Origin: Lachnoanaerobaculum orale
Lineage (GTDB): Bacteria > Bacillota > Clostridia > Lachnospirales > Lachnospiraceae
Assembly: GCF_003862485.1 (NCBI RefSeq)
Contig: NZ_RRCM01000001.1
Span: 249,896-313,895 of the forward strand
DNA length: 64,000 nt
Reading direction: 5' to 3'
Shown here: piece by piece, positions 35,861 to 43,274 of the stretch
Layout of the letters: each line of letters begins with the position of its first letter
How positions within the stretch are numbered: the stretch's first letter is position 1
The notes under the pieces: model-generated
The model's input: only the letters and a program-made list of their open reading frames with translations
Database searches by the model: none
What the model was told of the DNA's origin: nothing
Program-made: the position numbers and the translations under genes

Positions 35861-36301
35861 ATGATTTTTACAAAGATAGACGGAAATATAAAGGAAAGAG
35901 AAGACCTTGGCCATGTACATGTAGAGAATGCAATGGTAAAAAGTGACGACCTTGCAAAGAGTATTCTTCGTGTAAAAAGTGACCATCACAATGAATACGG
36001 TATCAGACTTGAAGAGGGAAAACTTGAAAACGGATCGTTCTTTTTTATAGACGATCACCATGTATTGGTACTGAATGTTATCCCTGAGGAGATGATAGTC
36101 ATTACTCCTAAGGATATGGATGACTGCGGTGTCATTGCACATATGCTTGGAAATATGCACAAACCTGTTAAAGTAAAGGGCGGAAAGATTTCTCTGCTTT
36201 ATGACACTGTAGTTGCAAAGAATCTTGAGAAGTCTAATGTAGAGTTTAAGGTGGAAGAAATTCAGCTTGAAGAATCTCTTCGATATGTTGATTTGTCATG
36301 A
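35861..36301 (+). CDS. ureE: Urease accessory protein UreE, nickel carrier
   Basis: A 146-residue UreE. The N-terminal peptide-binding domain is followed by the metal-binding domain with GVIAHMLGNMHKPV, which holds the conserved nickel-binding His. The C-terminus ends in SLRYVDLS and has no histidine-rich tail, unlike Klebsiella UreE. The frame starts 21 codons earlier inside the hairpin, but AAAGGGG before ATG 35861 decides. It overlaps ureF by ATGA. Confidence 0.93.
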   Translation: MIFTKIDGNIKEREDLGHVHVENAMVKSDDLAKSILRVKSDHHNEYGIRLEEGKLENGSFFFIDDHHVLVLNVIPEEMIVITPKDMDDCGVIAHMLGNMHKPVKVKGGKISLLYDTVVAKNLEKSNVEFKVEEIQLEESLRYVDLS

Positions 36302-37011
36302 ACAAAAGTGAATTAAATATTGATAAACTAAGTCTTTTGGAAGTATTTCAGGTATGTGACTCCACATTCCCTATAGGTACTTTCAATCATTCTTTCGGAA
36401 TGGAAAATTATCTTAGTGACAGAAGAATAAAGAAAGCGCCTGAGTTTGAAATCTGGTTTAAGAACTATTTTGACAATCAGTTTAAATACAGTGAAGGTCT
36501 GCTTATTTTATTATGTATGCAGGCACTTAAGACCAATGATTTTGAGAAGATTTGTGAGTACGATAAGATTATCACCATGTCCACACTTGCAACGGAAACC
36601 AGAAACGGTACAAAGCTTATTGCAAAGCAGATGATAAGGCTTCTTAAGGGAATGTACGGCGATATAAAAATGCTTGCTAGATATGAAGAAGAGATAAAGG
36701 GAAAAAAGTGTTTCGGAAGCCCCGCAATTGTATTTTCCATGTTTGCATTTGAAAAGGGGATAGATGTTGAAGATGCCTTTATTCTTTACGGATACAGCAT
36801 TGCCTCAACTATGGTTCAAAATGCGGTCCGTGCAATTCCGCTGGGACAGATGGAAGGACAGATTATTTTACATAATATCAGTGAGAGACTTTTTTCTATA
36901 TATGAGAAGATTAAAGACTTGGATGAGGAGTATCTGGGTGCAAGTATGATAGGTATAGAGCTTGCGCAGATCAGACATGAGAGCCAGGAGTCAAGGCTTT
37001 TTATGTCGTAG
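36298..37011 (+). CDS. ureF: Urease accessory protein UreF
   Basis: A 237-residue helical protein with the family blocks CDSTFPIGTFNHSFGMENYL and AVRAIPLGQMEGQ. It bridges UreD and UreG in the urease activation complex and regulates UreG GTPase. Translation is coupled to ureE. Confidence 0.94.
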   Translation: MNKSELNIDKLSLLEVFQVCDSTFPIGTFNHSFGMENYLSDRRIKKAPEFEIWFKNYFDNQFKYSEGLLILLCMQALKTNDFEKICEYDKIITMSTLATETRNGTKLIAKQMIRLLKGMYGDIKMLARYEEEIKGKKCFGSPAIVFSMFAFEKGIDVEDAFILYGYSIASTMVQNAVRAIPLGQMEGQIILHNISERLFSIYEKIKDLDEEYLGASMIGIELAQIRHESQESRLFMS

Positions 37012-37025
37012 CAGAAAGGTGAATT

Positions 37026-37640
37026 ATGAAGAGAGCGATTCGTATAGGTGTCGGAGGACCGGTAGGTTCGGGAAAGACACTTTTGATAGAGAGACTGACT
37101 CGCCATATGGCGAATGACTACAGCATTGCTGTAATTACAAATGATATTTATACAAAGGAAGATGCACAGTTTATGGTGGCAAATTCCGTACTGCCCGAGG
37201 ATAGAATAATAGGCGTGGAAACAGGCGGTTGCCCACATACGGCTATCAGAGAAGATGCATCTATGAATCTGGCGGCTATTGACGAGCTTGAAGAGAGATT
37301 TCCGGGAGAACTTGACCTTATTTTCTTGGAGAGCGGCGGAGATAATCTGGCAGCTACATTCAGCCCTGAGCTTGTGGATTTTTCAATATATATAATTGAT
37401 GTGGCCGAGGGAGAGAAGATTCCAAGGAAAGCCGGACAGGGAATGATAAAGTCGGATCTTTTTATTATCAATAAGATTGACCTTGCGCCATATGTCGGAG
37501 CGGATCTTAACAGAATGAAGACGGACTCCGAAAAATTCCGTGAGAGCGGAACTTTCCTTTTCACAAATCTAAAGACTGATGAAGGCTTGTCAGGAGTTAT
37601 TGATTGGATAAAAAAAGATGTTTTACTGGAAGGATTATAA
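37026..37640 (+). CDS. ureG: Urease accessory GTPase UreG
   Basis: A 204-residue SIMIBI GTPase with P-loop GGPVGSGKT, the metal-binding motif in ETGGCPHTA (Cys-Pro-His), ESGGDNLA and the base-recognition NKIDLA. It lacks a histidine-rich N-terminus. It delivers nickel to the urease active site. AAAGGTG precedes the ATG. Confidence 0.96.
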   Translation: MKRAIRIGVGGPVGSGKTLLIERLTRHMANDYSIAVITNDIYTKEDAQFMVANSVLPEDRIIGVETGGCPHTAIREDASMNLAAIDELEERFPGELDLIFLESGGDNLAATFSPELVDFSIYIIDVAEGEKIPRKAGQGMIKSDLFIINKIDLAPYVGADLNRMKTDSEKFRESGTFLFTNLKTDEGLSGVIDWIKKDVLLEGL

Positions 37641-38474
37641 ATGAACAGATCCTATGACGGAGTAAGCGATATCGCCTTTGAAAAGCGCGGTGACAGGACG
37701 GTTCTTACAAATCGCTATAGAAGCGGTAATTCAAGGATTTCCGCACTGATTCCAACAGAAGATGATACTCCTTTGTACTTTTTGGTGGCTACCGGCGGAG
37801 GATTTATAGAGGGTGAAAAATATTATAATATTGCGACGCTTGAAAAAGATGCTCATGCCATCTTGACCACTCAGACACCGAACTATATATACAAATGTCC
37901 AAACGGTAAAACCACATATCAGTTAAATGAGGTTATGGTAAAGGAAAATGCCTTTCTTGAGTACTATATTGATGAGGTTATTCCATATGAGGATGCCATA
38001 TATTATCAAAAGACATTTGCAGATATAAAAAAGGGAGGAAGTCTTATACTGACAGACGGATTGACTGCAGGCTGGTCTAAGAGCGATACACCTTTTTTGT
38101 ACAATAAAGTGGATTTAAAGACAAAGATTTTATATGATAATGAGCTTGTGTTTAATGATTATCTGATAGTGGACCCTAGAGAAGAGGATATGGGTGAACT
38201 TGGGCTTTTTGAGGGCTACACCAATTTTAATTCGGTTGTAATCATTGACGAAAATTTTTGTACAGATTGGATAAAAAGGAGTAAAGAGGCGCTTAATACA
38301 AAAGATTTTGAAGGAATCTACGGTATTACCGCCTTGGAAAAATATGGTTTTGTGCTTCGAATTTTGGGCAGGAGCAGCCACAACAATCTTGGGATTATGT
38401 GGGACTTTATAAACTTTTATCGTGAAGAGATAAGAGGATTGAAACATTTGGAACTTAGAAAAAATCAAAGATAG
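37641..38474 (+). CDS. ureD: Urease accessory protein UreD/UreH
   Basis: A 277-residue protein with the UreD pattern: GGGFIEGEKYYN near residue 52, QTPNYIYKCPNG and a beta-helical middle (FLEYYIDEVIPYEDA). It starts immediately after ureG and completes the ureEFGD maturation set. The order, with ureD last, is typical of Firmicutes. Confidence 0.92.
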   Translation: MNRSYDGVSDIAFEKRGDRTVLTNRYRSGNSRISALIPTEDDTPLYFLVATGGGFIEGEKYYNIATLEKDAHAILTTQTPNYIYKCPNGKTTYQLNEVMVKENAFLEYYIDEVIPYEDAIYYQKTFADIKKGGSLILTDGLTAGWSKSDTPFLYNKVDLKTKILYDNELVFNDYLIVDPREEDMGELGLFEGYTNFNSVVIIDENFCTDWIKRSKEALNTKDFEGIYGITALEKYGFVLRILGRSSHNNLGIMWDFINFYREEIRGLKHLELRKNQR

Positions 38475-38485
38475 ATCGGAGAAAT

Positions 38486-39478
38486 ATGCATATACCTGAT
38501 AATTATCTCGGACCGGCCACCTGTGCGGCTTTAAGTGTAGTATCCTTGCCGCCTTTGGCCGTATCCGTGTCTAAAGTAAGACTTGAGCTTAAGGAGAACA
38601 GAGAGCTTGCGCCGATGCTTGGAGTGGGTGCTTCGCTTTCATTTCTTATGATGATGTTTAATGTACCTATACCGGGAGGTACAACCGCACATGCCATTGG
38701 AGGTGTGCTTTTAGCCGTATTGATGGGACCTTATGCCGCAAGCCTCTGTGTAAGTGTGGCACTTATACTGCAAGCCTTTTTGTTCGGTGACGGCGGAATA
38801 CTCTCGCTGGGTGCCAATATCTTCAATATGGCAATCCTTATGCCTTTCAGCGGATACGCAATCTATGATTTTTTCAGAAAAAGAGGTCATAGCTATATCG
38901 GAGCGGGAGCGGGTGCATTTATAGGTATCAATATAGCGGCATTCTTTACCGCAATAGAGCTTGGTATACAGCCGATAATAGCAACAAGTAACGGATTGCC
39001 GCTTTATAATCCGTATCCGCTTTCGGTGACAATACCTGCAATGCTGATTCCGCATATGGCGGTAGCAGGTTGGGTGGAAGTATTTTTCACCGTGGTGATT
39101 TACCGCTTTGTAAATATCGCCTCTCCGGATGCAATATATAATGAAAAGAGTGTAAGTAAGGGGCTGATAGGAAAGCTCTACGGTCTGATATTATTTCTTG
39201 TAATTATCACTCCTATAGGACTTATAGCATCAGGAACCGCATTCGGAGAATGGTCGGGAGAGGAGTTGCTTGAAAAGCTTCAATCTGCAAATACGATGGC
39301 TGCATTGCCTACAGGAATGGCGAACGGAATCTCATTTAACTCATTATTTACGGACTATGAGATACCGGGTATAAATGTAGGCATCGGATATGTACTCAGT
39401 GCGGTGACGGCGGTACTTTTATTTTTCATTATTTCAAAACTGATAGGAAGTATGTATGACAAATCAGACATTGCCTGA
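38486..39478 (+). CDS. cbiM: ECF nickel/cobalt transporter substrate-binding component (CbiM/NikM with NikN-like tail)
   Basis: A 330-residue membrane protein. The mature start MHIPDNYL supplies the conserved His2 near the N-terminus that binds Ni/Co in this family. Helices of the CbiM core run to about residue 225, with IPGGTTAHAIGG as the second metal-site block. The C-terminal third adds two further helices around a loop, resembling a fused NikN. Its place directly after ureD implies nickel, not cobalt, as the substrate. It overlaps the next gene by 23 bases. Confidence 0.9.
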   Translation: MHIPDNYLGPATCAALSVVSLPPLAVSVSKVRLELKENRELAPMLGVGASLSFLMMMFNVPIPGGTTAHAIGGVLLAVLMGPYAASLCVSVALILQAFLFGDGGILSLGANIFNMAILMPFSGYAIYDFFRKRGHSYIGAGAGAFIGINIAAFFTAIELGIQPIIATSNGLPLYNPYPLSVTIPAMLIPHMAVAGWVEVFFTVVIYRFVNIASPDAIYNEKSVSKGLIGKLYGLILFLVIITPIGLIASGTAFGEWSGEELLEKLQSANTMAALPTGMANGISFNSLFTDYEIPGINVGIGYVLSAVTAVLLFFIISKLIGSMYDKSDIA

Positions 39479-40259
39479 TTGGATGATGAGAGAAGAAATA
39501 ACAGAGGACAGATTTGAAGTTAAAAACAGTTTTCTTCAAAGAAATCTCTCAACTGTTATTTCTCTTTTATCATATTTAAAGATTGAGGACAGAAAGAAAT
39601 ATAACGACAGTCCGGTTATAAGAATATGTGAATTACTTATATTGCTTGTACTTATTTACAACAGTAAAAGCATAGTGTTTTTATGGACTGTGGGAATCTT
39701 TTTCCTGGCGGAGATTGCTTTTTTTGGCGGTAGAGAAATAAGGTCTATTGTAAAAAAGATGATTAGGCTTATTATTTTTACCGCCGTCATTTTATTGCCG
39801 AGCTATTTGCTTCATCCGAGTATTCATCCGGCCTTTTTTCTTATCAGAACCGTACTTTTGCTCTTAAACCTCTCGGTATTTTTGACAAAGACATCATGGA
39901 GTGATTTTATAGAGGGACTTAGATGTCTATATCTTCCTGAGGAGATAGTTATGATATTTGATATCGCAATCAAATATTTTTATATTCTGGGAAATCATAT
40001 AAGGAATATCCTCTATGCCGTCAGGATAAGAAGTGTAGGAGGTGGAGTTTCAAAAAAACTTACAGGTGCAATCCTGGGGCAGGTATATCTGATAAGCAAG
40101 GAGCATATGAAGAGCCTTTATGAGGCTATGCTGCTTAGAGGATACGGGAATAAGGTCAAAGTAAGTAAAAGATTGAAGTTAAGTAAATCCGACATATTGC
40201 ATATAGGAGCTTGTATATTGTTTATAGTTTTATTTTTTATATTGAAAGGACAGATATGA
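39456..40259 (+). CDS. cbiQ: ECF transporter T component, CbiQ family
   Basis: A 267-residue membrane protein with about five helices. The coupling motifs of T components appear near the C-terminus as AVRIRSVGGG and AMLLRGYG (family Ala-Arg-Gly types). It links the substrate component CbiM to the ATPase. Its start lies inside cbiM and its stop overlaps the ATPase start (ATGA), so the three subunits are made together. Confidence 0.88.
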   Translation: MTNQTLPDWMMREEITEDRFEVKNSFLQRNLSTVISLLSYLKIEDRKKYNDSPVIRICELLILLVLIYNSKSIVFLWTVGIFFLAEIAFFGGREIRSIVKKMIRLIIFTAVILLPSYLLHPSIHPAFFLIRTVLLLLNLSVFLTKTSWSDFIEGLRCLYLPEEIVMIFDIAIKYFYILGNHIRNILYAVRIRSVGGGVSKKLTGAILGQVYLISKEHMKSLYEAMLLRGYGNKVKVSKRLKLSKSDILHIGACILFIVLFFILKGQI

Positions 40260-40981
40260 TTCATATTGAAAACGGAAAATATATTTATGAAAATCAAATA
40301 GGGATGGATCATATAAACCTTGATATAAAAAAGGGAGAGTGTGTATCTGTAATGGGACCGAACGGAGCCGGAAAGTCCACCTTGCTTAAGATTATTGTTG
40401 GACTTTTTGCTCTCAGTGAGGGCAAATATACCTTTGACGGTGAAGAGATAAATAAGGCATATATAAAGGACTTAAAAAGAGTATCAAATCTCTACAAAAA
40501 AGTAGGATTTGTATTTCAAAACAGCGATGTGCAGCTTTTCAATTTCTCAGTCTATGAGGAACTTGCCTTCGGGGTAAGACAGCTGGGATTACCTGAGACC
40601 GAGGTGGAAAGAAGAGTGGAAGATTGCTTAAAACTTTTACAGATAGAACATCTTAAAAACAGAGTACCTTATCAATTATCAGGCGGTGAAAAGAAGCTTG
40701 TGGCTATAGGCTCAGTGCTTACTATGAATCCTGAGGTGATAATACTTGACGAACCCTTTAACGGGCTTTCACCCAGGTATGTGGAGCTTATAAAGGATGT
40801 TTTATATTCTTTGAAAAAGGCGGGAAAGACACTGATAATTACCAGCCACCACTTCAATCAGGTAAGCGATTTGGTGGACAGCCTGTATCTTTTCGGTGAA
40901 GAGCACACTATAAAGAAAAGAGTTGAAAGACATGAATGGGACAATCTGCCTACATTTATGGAGTTTTTGGATAATGTGTAG
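40256..40981 (+). CDS. cbiO: ECF transporter ATPase, CbiO/NikO
   Basis: A 241-residue ATPase with Walker A GPNGAGKST, Q-loop FVFQNSDVQLF, signature LSGGEKK, Walker B VIILDEPFNGL and switch His in ITSHHFN. The frame runs 15 codons further upstream, but AAAGGA before ATG 40256 and the coupling to cbiQ fix the start. It energises nickel uptake. Confidence 0.93.
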   Translation: MIHIENGKYIYENQIGMDHINLDIKKGECVSVMGPNGAGKSTLLKIIVGLFALSEGKYTFDGEEINKAYIKDLKRVSNLYKKVGFVFQNSDVQLFNFSVYEELAFGVRQLGLPETEVERRVEDCLKLLQIEHLKNRVPYQLSGGEKKLVAIGSVLTMNPEVIILDEPFNGLSPRYVELIKDVLYSLKKAGKTLIITSHHFNQVSDLVDSLYLFGEEHTIKKRVERHEWDNLPTFMEFLDNV

Positions 40982-41000
40982 GAGGGCGCTACACAACTAT

Positions 41001-41028
41001 TGACAACTGATTTATAAGATGTACAATG
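41001..41028 (+). promoter_or_regulatory. Promoter of the 35-residue membrane peptide gene
   Basis: TTGACA (41001-41006), 16-base spacer, TACAAT (41023-41028) preceded by TG, about 50 bases before the start. Confidence 0.65.
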
Positions 41029-41081
41029 AAATTAAATAAAAGCTTCGTGAAGGTTTTGTGTGGGGAATGAGGAGGAATCTT

Positions 41082-41189
41082 ATGTACATGCAGTTGTTTG
41101 GGGATATTGTTGCAATAGTTATAAATATAGGAGTTTGGGTTGCTCTTGGACTTCTTATAAGGTGGTTTATATTAAAGTTAAAGAGGTAA
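41082..41189 (+). CDS. Small membrane peptide of unknown function (35 residues)
   Basis: A short open frame with a textbook AGGAGG six bases before ATG 41082. The peptide has a single hydrophobic stretch (about residues 7-29, FGDIVAIVINIGVWVALGLL) ending IRWFILKLKR, so it should sit in the membrane with a basic cytoplasmic tail. It has its own consensus promoter 100 bases after cbiO. It ends 24 bases before the IS. It could be a small regulator or extra subunit of the nickel transporter, a toxin-like peptide, or an unrelated gene; the sequence does not decide. Confidence 0.6.
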   Translation: MYMQLFGDIVAIVINIGVWVALGLLIRWFILKLKR

Positions 41190-41200
41190 CAGTTAAACAT

Positions 41201-41220
41201 ACAGCCTAAAAAGGGGCTGT
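41201..41220. other. Possible half of a bidirectional terminator split by the IS
   Basis: ACAGCC (41201-41206) pairs with GGCTGT (41215-41220), and the five A at 41208-41212 mirror the five T at 43272-43276 beyond the IS. Joined, the two flanks would give an A-tract, GC-rich stem and T-tract between two convergent operons. Confidence 0.45.
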
Positions 41221-41242
41221 CGGGAAATGACAGCTATAAGAA

Positions 41243-41286
41243 AGGGTGGTGTGACTCATTTTGAGTCACACCACCCTAAGTTTTTA
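41243..41286 (+). terminator. Terminator hairpin inside the IS left end
   Basis: Perfect 16-base stem with a three-base loop (41243-41258, 41262-41277), followed by five T at 41281-41285. A second, 8-base hairpin follows (41294-41301 with 41312-41319). Confidence 0.8.
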
Positions 41287-41323
41287 CATAAAAAAAGATG
41301 GCTAACGACAACCATCTTTCTTC

Positions 41324-41343
41324 GTTACATGTTATAATGTAAC
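41324..41343 (+). promoter_or_regulatory. Transposase promoter within a palindrome
   Basis: Extended -10 TG-T-TATAAT (41330-41338) sits inside the inverted repeat GTTACAT/ATGTAAC (41324-41330 with 41337-41343). The start codon at 41345 is about where transcription should begin, so the message may be leaderless. Confidence 0.55.
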
Positions 41344-41344
41344 T

Positions 41345-43099
41345 ATGCTTACAGTTAATTATTATAACGACTTTTTTGAAATAGGTCAACAGAAAATCAA
41401 CTTTAGCTTCTATGAATTGAGTTTACCTGATGACGATCCTGTCTATACCCTAAAAAAAGTTATGGAGGATTTAAATTTTTCCGGACTGCTAGCCAATTGT
41501 TCGGATAAGGGAAGAACAGGGTACAACCCGATCATGATGTATGCAGTTATTACTTATGCAAATATGCGAGGAATACGTTCCATCGATCGTATTGTAGATT
41601 TATGTGAACGAGATATAGCTTTTATCTGGCTTACTAGGGGCAAAAAGCCTAAAAGAGATGCTTTCTATGAATTTAAAGGCAAGAAACTTACTTCAGACAT
41701 TCTTGACGATTTAAACTATCAGTTTATGAGACGTTTACAAAAAGAAGGGCTTGTAACATTAAAAGAATTGTTTATTGATGGAACAAAAATAGAAGCAAAT
41801 GCTAATCGTTATACTTTTGTATGGCGTGGAAGCATTAATTATCATCTTGCAGGTCTTTTGGATTCTATTGATAAGCTTTACTCGGACTATAATTCTTTTT
41901 TACAAGATAACGGATTTGGCGAGAAGTACGAGCTTGGAAATGCACAAATGTTTGTAATTGACGGAATTGATAAAGTTAGAGATATTATTGAAAAGAATAG
42001 AAAAAGAAAGATTACAAAACATAAAAAGTTATCTAATAACTGTATTATAGAGATTGATAACTGCTCGCCTCTTGAACTGCTTAAACTTCAGAAAAACCTT
42101 ATGGCTATTGCTGACGGAGAAGGCATTGCATTTGTTAACGGAAAGGGCAAGAGAAAGTCGAAACTTCAACAACTATATGAAGAACTTGAACATTGTGGAC
42201 AGCGATTAATGGGCTATAAAGAATGTTTTAAAATCATGGGGAAAGATAGAAACAGCTACTCCAAAACTGATTTGGAAGCAACCTTTATGCGAATGAAGGA
42301 AGATCATATGCTGAACGGGCAGCTAAAGCCGGCATACAATGTACAGATAGCAGTAGAGAATTATTTTATTGTACATGGTTATGTAAGTAATGATCGTACA
42401 GACTATAACACACTGATTCCTGTCCTTGAAAAACATAAGAAAGCATTTGGAGAAGTACTGGAAGAAGTGACAGCAGATAGCGGCTATTGTAGTGAGAAAA
42501 ATCTATTATATCTGGAAGAGAATAAGATAGATAGTTATATAAAACTACAGGATCATGAAAAGCGAAAAACACGAGCATACAGTAAAGATATAGGTAAATA
42601 CTACAACATGAAGACAACGGTATTTGAGGACGAGCAAGTCTATATCTGTCATGACGGTCGTGAACTGAGACATATCAACACAGAGAAGAAAAAACAGAAC
42701 GGTTATACACAAACATATGAAGTATATGGATGTTTTGACTGTAGTGGATGTGAACATAAGCCTAAATGCCTGTATAAATATAATCCTGATAAAGATGTTG
42801 ATAAGAATAAAGTAATGAAGATCAATGAAGTATGGGAAGAGCTTCGAGAGAAGTCACATGCTAATATACAGAGTGAAAAAGGAATTCTGAAACGACAGAC
42901 ACGCTCTATTCAAACAGAAGGTCATTTTGGAGATATTAAAGAGAATGAAGATTTCCGACGCTTTAACTATCGTTCTTCAGATAAGGTATATAAAGAATTT
43001 ATGCTTTTTGCAATAGGAAGAAATATAAATAAATATCATCGTTTTCTCCATGCAAAACTAAAGAAATTTGAAGGGAAAATACAGGAGAAAACAGCATAA
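41345..43099 (+). CDS. IS1182-family DDE transposase
   Basis: A 584-residue transposase, full length for the family. The N-terminal domain has GYNPIMMYAVITYANMRGIRS and the catalytic triad can be placed at Asp in LFIDGTKIEANA, Asp in VTADSGYCSEKN and Glu in QTEGHFGDIKENE. A zinc-like cysteine cluster (CFDCSGCEHKPKC) lies between the last two. No stop or frameshift interrupts it, so the element may be active. No Shine-Dalgarno sequence precedes the ATG. Confidence 0.93.
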   Translation: MLTVNYYNDFFEIGQQKINFSFYELSLPDDDPVYTLKKVMEDLNFSGLLANCSDKGRTGYNPIMMYAVITYANMRGIRSIDRIVDLCERDIAFIWLTRGKKPKRDAFYEFKGKKLTSDILDDLNYQFMRRLQKEGLVTLKELFIDGTKIEANANRYTFVWRGSINYHLAGLLDSIDKLYSDYNSFLQDNGFGEKYELGNAQMFVIDGIDKVRDIIEKNRKRKITKHKKLSNNCIIEIDNCSPLELLKLQKNLMAIADGEGIAFVNGKGKRKSKLQQLYEELEHCGQRLMGYKECFKIMGKDRNSYSKTDLEATFMRMKEDHMLNGQLKPAYNVQIAVENYFIVHGYVSNDRTDYNTLIPVLEKHKKAFGEVLEEVTADSGYCSEKNLLYLEENKIDSYIKLQDHEKRKTRAYSKDIGKYYNMKTTVFEDEQVYICHDGRELRHINTEKKKQNGYTQTYEVYGCFDCSGCEHKPKCLYKYNPDKDVDKNKVMKINEVWEELREKSHANIQSEKGILKRQTRSIQTEGHFGDIKENEDFRRFNYRSSDKVYKEFMLFAIGRNINKYHRFLHAKLKKFEGKIQEKTA

Positions 43100-43171
43100 G
43101 AAAAAATGCAAAAGCAAAATTTATGCCAAGGGGATTTTATGCCCAAAAATAGACAGCATTATAGAAAAATA

Positions 43172-43230
43172 AAATATCCTGACAAAGTCACAAAGCAAAA
43201 TGCCTTGTATTTGTCAGGATATTTTTGTTT
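43172..43230 (+). terminator. Terminator of the transposase gene
   Basis: Perfect 15-base stem (43172-43186 with 43210-43224), followed by TTGTTT. Confidence 0.85.
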
Positions 43231-43274
43231 AGTTCTGTGGGAAGTAGAAATGCTTATTTCCCGACAGCCCCTTT

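Larger units (their letters stand above)
41213..43271 (+). mobile_element. IS1182-family insertion sequence
   Basis: The element encodes one intact transposase. Its ends match as GGGGCTGTCGGGAAAT at 41213-41228 and its complement at 43256-43271. The match continues outward as five A on the left and five T on the right, so 21 positions are inverted in all. No direct target duplication is visible. Inside the left end is a perfect 16-base hairpin (41243-41258 with 41262-41277) followed by T-rich sequence, able to block read-through into the transposase. The right end contains the transposase terminator. Confidence 0.85.
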
